This document shows positions 1-4,514 of a stretch of 8,457 nt of DNA, one piece after another. The notes beneath the pieces were generated by a model, which was not told the origin of the DNA, did not search any database, and saw nothing but the letters and a program-made list of their open reading frames with translations. A program made the translations under genes and the position numbers. Source of the DNA: Rhodospirillaceae bacterium (GTDB taxonomy: Bacteria > Pseudomonadota > Alphaproteobacteria > Dongiales > Dongiaceae). Position 1 is the first letter of the stretch, and each line of letters begins with the position of its first letter. Location: assembly GCA_016794075.1 (NCBI GenBank), contig JAEUKU010000351.1:1-8457 (forward strand), in the 5' to 3' direction.

Positions 1-623
1 GCCTCGCGCACCAGTTCGCGCTTGATATCGGGGTAATGCGCGGCGACGATCCGCTCCATCACCTCTTTCTCCGGAAACCGGATGTAGTGGAAGAAGCAGC
101 GGCGCAGGAAGGCGTCGGGCAGTTCCTTCTCGTTGTTGGAGGTGATGAGGACGATGGGCCGGCGCCTGGCTTTCACCGTCTCGCCCGTTTCGTAGACGAA
201 GAACTCCATGCGGTCGAGTTCCTGCAGCAGATCGTTGGGGAACTCGATATCGGCCTTGTCGATCTCGTCGATCAGCAGCACCACCGGCTCATCGGCGGTG
301 AAGGCCTCCCACAACTTGCCGCGCTTGATGTAGTTGCGGATGTCGTGGACCTTTTCCTCGCCGAGCTGGCCGTCCCGCAGCCGCGCCACCGCATCGTATT
401 CGTAGAGGCCCTGCGCCGCCTTGGTGGAGGACTTGATGTGCCACTGGATCAGCCGGAGGCCCAGCGCCTGCGCGACCTCTTCGGCCAGCACCGTCTTGCC
501 GGTGCCGGGCTCGCCCTTCACCAGCAAAGGTCGCTCGAGCGCGATGGCGGCGTTGACCGCGACCTCCAGGTCGCGGGTCGCGATGTAGCGATCGGTGGAG
601 GCGAAACGCGGGCGCTCGATCAT
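1..623 (-). CDS. MoxR-family AAA+ ATPase (partial; C-terminus beyond left edge)
   Basis: This is the N-terminal 207 codons of a MoxR-type AAA+ ATPase, a cytoplasmic chaperone-like ATPase class that usually works with a von Willebrand factor A (CoxE-type) partner to mature or activate enzyme complexes. Seen in the sequence: Walker A GEPGTGKT at residues 37-44, Walker B with VVLLIDEID around 114-122, a sensor-1 region ITSNN at 160-164, and the arginine pair of LRRC at 173-176. The start at 621-623 is preceded by AGGAA at a normal distance; an ATG 13 bases upstream is in another frame. It is divergent from hspQ, with 86 bases between them. The VWA partner, if present, would lie downstream, off the left edge. 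Family assignment is firm; the client complex is unknown. Frame is intact to the edge. Confidence 0.93.
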   Translation of the reverse strand, partial: MIERPRFASTDRYIATRDLEVAVNAAIALERPLLVKGEPGTGKTVLAEEVAQALGLRLIQWHIKSSTKAAQGLYEYDAVARLRDGQLGEEKVHDIRNYIKRGKLWEAFTADEPVVLLIDEIDKADIEFPNDLLQELDRMEFFVYETGETVKARRRPIVLITSNNEKELPDAFLRRCFFHYIRFPEKEVMERIVAAHYPDIKRELVRE

Positions 624-671
624 CCGGATTCCTCATGCACGGGATGCCGGCACCTTACCAGCGCCCCGCTG

Positions 672-700
672 CTTGATCCAATCCGCGGCCCGGGCCATAT
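672..700 (+). promoter_or_regulatory. Candidate sigma-32 (RpoH) heat-shock promoter of hspQ
   Basis: CTTGAT at 672-677 matches the sigma-32 -35 element CTTGAA at 5 of 6 bases. After 15 bases, GGCCATAT at 693-700 matches the enterobacterial -10 element CCCCATnT at 6 of the 7 defined bases apart from the leading pair. The match to the alphaproteobacterial RpoH form (CTTG, longer spacer, CYTAT) is weaker. Its position just ahead of a known heat-shock gene family supports it. Predicted transcription would begin around 707-710, essentially at the hspQ start codon. A sigma-70 reading (TTGATC, 19-base spacer, TATAGC) is possible but has poorer spacing. Confidence 0.5.
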
Positions 701-710
701 AGCTGGATCA
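674..710. repeat. Nested inverted repeat across the hspQ promoter
   Basis: TGATCCA at 674-680 is mirrored by TGGATCA at 704-710, with 23 bases between, centred on 692. Inside it lies the perfect 10-base palindrome GGCCCGGGCC at 687-696 with nearly the same centre. The outer arms bracket the spacer and -10 of the proposed heat-shock promoter and reach the hspQ start codon. It could be an operator or may be chance in GC-rich DNA. Confidence 0.35.
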
Positions 711-1051
711 TGTCTTCAGCCGATTCCATGCGCGTCGCCCGCTTCAAGATCGGCGACGTGGTCAAGCATCGCGTGTTCCCGTTCCGCGGCGTCGTCTATG
801 ACGTCGACCCGGTGTTCAACAACACCGAGGAATGGCTGGCGGCGATCCCCGAAGAGGTCCGGCCGCACAAAAACCAGCCCTTCTATCACCTGCTGGCCGA
901 GAACGATCAGACAACCTATGTCGCGTACGTCTCGGAGCAGAACCTGCTGCCCGACGACACCGGCAAGCCCTGCCGGCACCCAATGGTTCCCGAATTGTTC
1001 GAGGGCCCGCAGCAGGGTTCCTACCGCCTGAAGGCCCAGCGCGCCAACTAG
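710..1051 (+). CDS. hspQ: Heat-shock protein HspQ (hemimethylated-DNA-binding family)
   Basis: A 113-residue protein of the HspQ/YccV family, cytoplasmic, known in enterobacteria as a heat-shock protein that modulates Lon proteolysis and DnaA stability and was first described as binding hemimethylated DNA. Visible family features are the N-terminal block ARFKIGDVVKHRVFPFRGVV followed by YDVDPVF, the central FYHLLAEND segment, and YVSEQNLLPDD. The family domain fills almost the whole protein. The start is uncertain. ATG 710 has no clear Shine-Dalgarno. An in-frame ATG at 728 would give a 107-residue protein that begins where E. coli HspQ does (MRVARFKIG), but it also lacks a clear Shine-Dalgarno. 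The proposed promoter places the transcript start at or just before 710, so either a leaderless message or use of 728 fits. It appears monocistronic; the next gene has its own promoter. Confidence 0.93.
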   Translation: MSSADSMRVARFKIGDVVKHRVFPFRGVVYDVDPVFNNTEEWLAAIPEEVRPHKNQPFYHLLAENDQTTYVAYVSEQNLLPDDTGKPCRHPMVPELFEGPQQGSYRLKAQRAN

Positions 1052-1082
1052 CCGACCGCTCTGTCTTGCGTCTATTGGTGGC

Positions 1083-1111
1083 TTGACAGCCCCAAAACTT
1101 CGGAACAAGAT
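1083..1111 (+). promoter_or_regulatory. Sigma-70-type promoter for the 30-residue ORF
   Basis: TTGACA at 1083-1088 is a perfect -35 hexamer. At the optimal 17-base spacing, CAAGAT at 1106-1111 matches TATAAT at 3 of 6 bases, including the A at position 2 and the final T. Transcription would begin near 1118, leaving a leader of about 30 bases that contains the ribosome-binding site GGGAGA (1135-1140). The SOS box overlaps the -10, which is the expected place for LexA repression. Confidence 0.65.
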
Positions 1112-1117
1112 GAGAAC
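1103..1117 (+). promoter_or_regulatory. LexA-binding site (alphaproteobacterial SOS box, GAAC-N7-GAAC)
   Basis: GAAC at 1103-1106 and GAAC at 1114-1117 are separated by exactly 7 bases. This is the direct-repeat SOS box established for alphaproteobacterial LexA (equivalently GTTC-N7-GTTC on the other strand). Both halves are followed by A, as is common in such boxes. The site covers the -10 hexamer of the promoter reading into the 30-residue ORF, so bound LexA would block RNA polymerase. GATC at 1125-1128 continues the same 11-base period with one mismatch, which may be coincidence. Confidence 0.75.
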
Positions 1118-1148
1118 AAATAGGGATCAAAGACGGGAGAACACGGTC

Positions 1149-1241
1149 ATGGCGACGTATCTTGGTCATCTGCTCGAAGGTGCCGTTTTCGGCGGGATCA
1201 TGCTGCTGATTGCGGTCGCGCCGGGCCTGCTGGCCGGCTGA
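1149..1241 (+). CDS. SOS-controlled 30-residue single-span membrane peptide (SidA/TisB-like in architecture)
   Basis: A 30-codon ORF starting MATYLGHLLEG and ending APGLLAG. Residues 11-30 are almost entirely hydrophobic and can span the inner membrane once; E10 is the only charged side chain, with H7 nearby, and an FGG turn lies at 14-16. The start is supported by GGGAGA eight bases upstream, a -35/-10 pair and an SOS box. Known SOS-induced peptides of this size are Caulobacter SidA (29 residues, blocks division through FtsW/FtsN) and E. coli TisB (29 residues, depolarises the membrane). I do not claim sequence homology to either. Division inhibitor, membrane toxin or small regulatory subunit are all possible. 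The coding call rests on the control region and the hydrophobic pattern; the ORF is too short for codon statistics. Confidence 0.65.
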   Translation: MATYLGHLLEGAVFGGIMLLIAVAPGLLAG

Positions 1242-1257
1242 GCGGCGGCGTTCCCCC

Positions 1258-1632
1258 ATGTTCCTCATCGAGCGCTCCGTTATGGTGCCGCGGTCCCGCC
1301 CCCGGACCGTGGACGGCCAAGCCGCGGACCAGCCCGCCGCAGCCCTCGCCGGCCCTGGAGATTTCGCCCGCACGCCCCCCGCCCTCATGGCCCCCACCCT
1401 CATGGCCCCCGTGCCGGCGACCTTCCTGGAACCGGCGGCTGGCGGAGCGTTCGAGCTCTTTCCCCGCCGCCAGTTCCACGGGCCGGGCGACCTGGTCCAG
1501 GGCTCCCTGCCCAATCCGCTGATGGCGGGCCTCTTGCCATGCCCGGAGCGGCCATTCCGCGCCGCAGCACCGCTGCCGCCATTGCCCGCCTTGCCGCTTC
1601 CCGCCGCGCCGAGGTTGCGCCGACGCGCCTGA
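1258..1632 (+). CDS. Possible Pro/Ala-rich hypothetical protein (doubtful)
   Basis: A 124-residue reading frame that starts MFLIERSVMVPRSR, 16 bases after the stop of the SOS peptide, and could be a second gene of that transcript. By my count 106 of 124 codons end in G or C, which is consistent with coding in this genome. However, an antisense frame shares the same third positions, and the protein resembles no family I know. It is rich in Pro, Ala and Leu, contains the internal repeat ALMAPTLMAP, and ends in a basic LRRRA. There is only a weak GAGCGGCGG ahead of the ATG. It could be coding, the remnant of a gene, or plain GC-rich spacer. Confidence 0.25.
   Translation: MFLIERSVMVPRSRPRTVDGQAADQPAAALAGPGDFARTPPALMAPTLMAPVPATFLEPAAGGAFELFPRRQFHGPGDLVQGSLPNPLMAGLLPCPERPFRAAAPLPPLPALPLPAAPRLRRRA
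1382..1410 (+). repeat. Two-copy tandem repeat, 15-base period
   Basis: The 14-base unit CCCTCATGGCCCCC occurs at 1382-1395 and again at 1397-1410. The period is a multiple of three, so the doubtful ORF reads LMAP twice. It is probably a local duplication with no function I can name. Confidence 0.6.
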
Positions 1633-1846
1633 TTCTGCGCTGATCGGGTCCTCCGCTGATTCGGGCGGCCGTCTCCCCGGGATGCCAGCCCGCCACCCGT
1701 TTTCCGGGCCGCATTTCCATGCTGGAGTCGCCGGTTTCGTTTGAACTGGGCCGTCTCCCACCCCATCTGAGGCGTTCGGGCGCCGCGCCGGCTTGGCGAT
1801 CAGGCTCTCGCGTTCTTGACCCTGACCGCCGTGGGGAATTCCGACC

Positions 1847-3061
1847 ATGACGATCTCCGCCATCCGCGAGTTCCTGCGCCACGAATCGGCGGGCGGCATC
1901 GTGCTGCTCGGCGCCGCGGCGCTGGCCCTCATCCTCACCAACTCGCCGCTCTCCGCGCAGTATCTCGGCTTCTTCGACCTGCACCTGACCGTCACGCTGA
2001 ACGGCATCGGGCTCGACAAGCCGCTCGGCCTCTGGATCAACGACGGCCTGATGGCGGTGTTCTTCTTCCTGGTCGGCCTTGAGATCAAGCGCGAGCTGAT
2101 CGAGGGTGAGCTCTCCACATTGCGCCAGGCGATGCTGCCGGTCCTCGCCGCGATCGGCGGCATGGCGGCGCCGGCCTTCGTCTACGCCCTCATCAATGCC
2201 GAGACGCCGCAGAACCTCGCCGGCTGGGCCATTCCCACCGCGACCGATATCGCCTTCGCCCTCGGCATGCTGAGCCTGCTGGGCAAGCGGGTGCCGGACA
2301 GCCTCAAGGTGTTCCTGCTGGCGCTGGCGATCATGGACGATCTCGGCGCCATCATCGTCATCGCGATCTTCTATACCGCGGATCTCTCGCCGATGGCCCT
2401 GTCGCTGTCGCTGATCGGCATTGCCGCCCTGTTCATCATGAACAAGCTCGGCGTGCGGCGGCTCGCGGCCTATATCCTGGTCGGCATCTATGTCTGGGCC
2501 TGCGTGCTGGAATCGGGCGTGCACGCGACGCTGGCGGGCACCATCGTCGGGCTCTGCGTGCCGCTGCGGGGCCGCGACCGGCAGAGGCTCGACGATCACC
2601 AATCGCTCGCCAAGCGCTGCATCCACACGCTGCATCCCTGGGTCGCCTTCGCCATCATGCCGGCCTTCGCGCTGGCCAATGCGGGCGTGTCGCTCGCGGG
2701 ACTGACCTGGGAGAGCCTGCTCTCGCCGGTTTCGCTCGGCATCATCCTCGGCCTGTTCGTCGGCAAGCAGATCGGCGTCGTGGCGGCGCTGCTGCTGGCG
2801 CGGGCAACGGGCCTGGCGCAGTTGCCGAGCGGCGCCACCTGGGCGGAGGCCTATGGCGTCGCGGTGATCACCGGCATCGGCTTTACCATGAGCCTGTTCA
2901 TCGGCTCGCTCGCCTTTGCCGATCCGGCGACCATCGTGCAGATGCGCCTCGGCGTCATCGCCGGATCCGTGCTCTCCGCGTGCTGGGGCCTGGCGGTGCT
3001 GTGGCTGGCGACCCGCCATCGGGAAGCGGCGGAATCCGGCCGGGCGGCGGCCGCGTCCTAG
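1847..3061 (+). CDS. nhaA: Na+/H+ antiporter NhaA
   Basis: A complete 404-residue NhaA, the inner-membrane antiporter that exports Na+ (or Li+) in exchange for protons and serves salt and alkaline-pH tolerance. The residues that define the E. coli transporter are all present with small offsets. D134 lies in PTATDIAFALG (D133 in E. coli), and the pair D164-D165 in AIMDDLGAI (D163/D164) forms the ion-binding site. K307 in FVGKQIG corresponds to K300. H226 in VHATLAG and E79 in GLEIKREL correspond to pH-sensing H225 and E78. The hydrophobic profile fits the family's 12 membrane segments. Length is in the normal range. The start is set by GGGGAA at 1833-1838, eight bases upstream. No nhaR regulator is adjacent. 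The stop is 7 bases from the stop of the convergent protease gene. Confidence 0.97.
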   Translation: MTISAIREFLRHESAGGIVLLGAAALALILTNSPLSAQYLGFFDLHLTVTLNGIGLDKPLGLWINDGLMAVFFFLVGLEIKRELIEGELSTLRQAMLPVLAAIGGMAAPAFVYALINAETPQNLAGWAIPTATDIAFALGMLSLLGKRVPDSLKVFLLALAIMDDLGAIIVIAIFYTADLSPMALSLSLIGIAALFIMNKLGVRRLAAYILVGIYVWACVLESGVHATLAGTIVGLCVPLRGRDRQRLDDHQSLAKRCIHTLHPWVAFAIMPAFALANAGVSLAGLTWESLLSPVSLGIILGLFVGKQIGVVAALLLARATGLAQLPSGATWAEAYGVAVITGIGFTMSLFIGSLAFADPATIVQMRLGVIAGSVLSACWGLAVLWLATRHREAAESGRAAAAS

Positions 3062-3068
3062 CGCGGGC

Positions 3069-3854
3069 TCAGTCCAGTCCGCCCTGCGCACGGATGCCGG
3101 CGACCGGCACGGCGGCGCCCAGGGTGCGGCCGTCCTGCAACTCGACCACCGCGCTCTGCAGCCCGACGATCTCGGCCCCCGCGGGCGTCACCAGCAGCAG
3201 CGGCGCGCCCGAGGCGCCATAGGTCGCGTCGCAATCATGCAGCATCAGCCGCGCATCGCCGGTTTCCCCGGCGAGGTCGCAACCCTGGTGGCGGGTGAGG
3301 ATTTCGCCGAAATCGCGGTTATAGGCGGCGATGGTGAGCTCGCCCGCCGCCGCGGCGCTCTTGATCTCTTCATAGCCGAGGTCGCTGAGCGCAATCGGCC
3401 GGATGGTGAAGGCGCGCTCCAGCTCGATCACCGCCCAGTCGTCGCCGAGATTTCCCTGCGCCGTCGCCTCCGTCGCGTCCCAGCCCGGGGCGATGGCGAA
3501 GCTCTTGGCGCGCGCATGTTCGCGGTATTTGCCGCGGTCATAGCCGGCGACGAAATGCACCTCGAAGGGGATGGTCCAGCGCCCGTCGCCGAAATTGTAC
3601 AGGCAATGCGCCGCGGTCAGCACGCGGTCGGGCGCGATCAAGGCGCCGGTGCAATGGCCGCCGATCTCGCGGTTGACCTGGCCGATGGCGACCCAGGGCC
3701 AGGCGGTCGCGTCGACCGGCTCGCGATCGTCGGCGCCCTCGATACCAAGCACCGCGGAGGTCTGCTGATCCTGCGCCGCGACCGGCGCAGTGAGGAAGAG
3801 CGCCGCCAGCAGCGGCGGCGCCGCGGCGAGCCGGGGCCGCAACCTAGCCGGCAT
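3069..3854 (-). CDS. Exported trypsin-like serine protease (S1 family)
   Basis: A 261-residue protease of the chymotrypsin fold, predicted to be exported to the periplasm or beyond. An Arg-rich start, hydrophobic stretch and AVAA-Q cleavage site indicate a signal peptide of about 27 residues. The catalytic triad reads H83 in LTAAHC, D139 in DDWAVIEL, and S215 in GASGAP. C68 and C84 should form the disulfide flanking the histidine; C192 and C208 are a second likely pair. The motif is GASGAP rather than GDSGGP, so the Asp194 equivalent used in zymogen activation is missing and no IVGG-type mature N-terminus is evident. This suggests the V8/glutamyl-endopeptidase-like bacterial branch; substrate preference is not deducible. 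The ATG overlaps the end of the upstream gene by 11 bases and has no Shine-Dalgarno of its own, so translation is probably coupled. Confidence 0.87.
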   Translation of the reverse strand: MPARLRPRLAAAPPLLAALFLTAPVAAQDQQTSAVLGIEGADDREPVDATAWPWVAIGQVNREIGGHCTGALIAPDRVLTAAHCLYNFGDGRWTIPFEVHFVAGYDRGKYREHARAKSFAIAPGWDATEATAQGNLGDDWAVIELERAFTIRPIALSDLGYEEIKSAAAAGELTIAAYNRDFGEILTRHQGCDLAGETGDARLMLHDCDATYGASGAPLLLVTPAGAEIVGLQSAVVELQDGRTLGAAVPVAGIRAQGGLD

Positions 3855-4293
3855 GGGTGAGGCCGAGCAGCACCATGAAGAACAGCGCCATCAGCGAGAA
3901 GCCGACGGCCAGCACCTGGGCGTTCGCCTGCCGCGCGCTGGAGCGCGGGCGGCGGCGCATCATGCGGTCCTGCTGGCGGCGCGCCGGGCCGCGCCGCTCG
4001 GTGCCGGCCAAGAGCACGCCATAGACGCCCTTGCCGCCGAACAGCGGTCCCAGGAACGGCAGGTTGAAGCGCAGGTCGACGCGGTGCTGCCCGGGCGCCA
4101 CGTCGCGGGCGACGCGGCGGATCTCGGCCAGCTGCCGCGGCGCCAGGCCGGCCCGCACCTCCGGCGACAGGCGCTCGACGAACAGATCGGCCCACAATTC
4201 CCGCGCCGGTTCGCGCCCCGGCTCCGCGCCGCTGCCCTGTCCGATGGCGTCGCCGCCCTGCGCGGTATCGCCGCCTTGCGTGGTGTCGCTCAT
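3844..4293 (-). CDS. Unrecognised protein with one C-terminal membrane segment
   Basis: A 149-residue protein I cannot assign to a family. Residues 1-25 are a Gly/Gln/Asp-rich, probably disordered region with a repeated QGGD motif. About 30-75 looks helical and charged. Residues 70-100 form a compact block (HRVDLRFNLPFLGP then GGKGVYGVLLAGTERR). Next comes a strongly basic stretch (RMMRRRPRSS), then one hydrophobic segment at about 125-147 ending GLTHAG. With Arg before the segment and almost no charge after it, an N-in, tail-anchored orientation is likely. The start chosen is the ATG at 4291-4293, with GGGAGGGGAG about 11 bases upstream; a TTG 12 codons earlier is in frame but less plausible. 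It is the first gene of a two-gene unit with the exported protease, overlapping it by 11 bases, so a joint envelope role is inferred only from that. Confidence 0.75.
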   Translation of the reverse strand: MSDTTQGGDTAQGGDAIGQGSGAEPGREPARELWADLFVERLSPEVRAGLAPRQLAEIRRVARDVAPGQHRVDLRFNLPFLGPLFGGKGVYGVLLAGTERRGPARRQQDRMMRRRPRSSARQANAQVLAVGFSLMALFFMVLLGLTHAG

Positions 4294-4319
4294 GGGCCCG
4301 GTCGCTCCCCTCCCGTCAG

Positions 4320-4348
4320 GTCCTAACAAAGTACAAAGGGAGTGTTAA
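4320..4348 (-). promoter_or_regulatory. Candidate promoter of the membrane-protein/protease unit
   Basis: Reading the minus strand, TTAACA (complement of 4343-4348) matches the -35 consensus at 5 of 6 bases. After exactly 17 bases, TAGGAC (complement of 4320-4325) matches the -10 at 3 of 6. Transcription would start near 4313, about 20 bases before the ATG, with the GGGAGGGGAG ribosome site just inside the message. The region is locally AT-richer than its surroundings. Confidence 0.35.
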
Positions 4349-4476
4349 CGAACTGTCACCAAGGCCTTGTATCGACGCGCAAAATTCGCGCGGCCTTGCC
4401 TAGCTTCGGCATCGCCCTTGGGCTAGACTCGGCACCGTCATCCGCGCCGGAGACAGACCGGCCGCGTCCTGAGCGA

Positions 4477-4494
4477 GCCGGCCCGCAGGCCGGC
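4477..4494 (+). repeat. Perfect 7-bp hairpin in the leader of the glutamate dehydrogenase gene
   Basis: GCCGGCC at 4477-4483 and GGCCGGC at 4488-4494 form a fully paired all-G/C stem with the four-base loop CGCA. It ends 20 bases before the start codon at 4515. There is no U-run, so it is not an intrinsic terminator. It could affect access to the weak ribosome site or message stability, or be a chance G/C palindrome. Confidence 0.4.
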
Positions 4495-4514
4495 CGCCAC
4501 ATTCTGGGTCGATC

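Larger units (their letters stand above)
1242..1846. other. 605-base stretch without a confident gene
   Basis: Between the small membrane ORF and nhaA I find no recognisable gene. The stretch contains one plus-strand ORF of uncertain reality (1258-1632), a short tandem repeat (1382-1410), and from 1633 to 1832 nothing I can assign. No convincing promoter for nhaA is visible. TTGACC at 1816-1821 has no -10 at usable spacing before the start codon. No RNA gene, riboswitch or strong terminator is evident by eye. Confidence 0.6.

Noticed and set aside
289..636. A minus-strand frame starting at an ATG just upstream of the MoxR start
   Set aside because: It is out of frame with the MoxR gene, which has the Walker motifs and a well-placed AGGAA before its own ATG.
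36..1031. A 331-codon plus-strand frame across the MoxR gene and hspQ
   Set aside because: It is in register with the MoxR gene and then crosses hspQ in another frame; both real genes have clear family motifs.
1103..1142. A second SOS box using the GAAC at 1139-1142
   Set aside because: Its distance from the other GAAC halves does not fit the 7-base spacer, and it overlaps the ribosome site.
816..2163. Two overlapping minus-strand frames (816-1766 and 1198-2163) over the unassigned stretch
   Set aside because: They run through hspQ or nhaA, have low-complexity Arg/Gly/Ala composition, and show no ribosome site or family motif.
3010..3068. G/C-rich inverted pieces near the nhaA stop as a shared terminator
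   Set aside because: The stem is short, the pairing imperfect, and there is no T-run on either strand.
1400..3091. A 563-codon minus-strand frame across nhaA
   Set aside because: It is in codon register with nhaA and has shadow composition (R, H, D, G, Q rich) with no domain; the sense strand has every NhaA signature residue.
2916..4326. Plus-strand frames opposite the protease and the 149-residue protein
   Set aside because: They are in register with the minus-strand genes. The minus strand has the signal peptide, catalytic triad and membrane segment.
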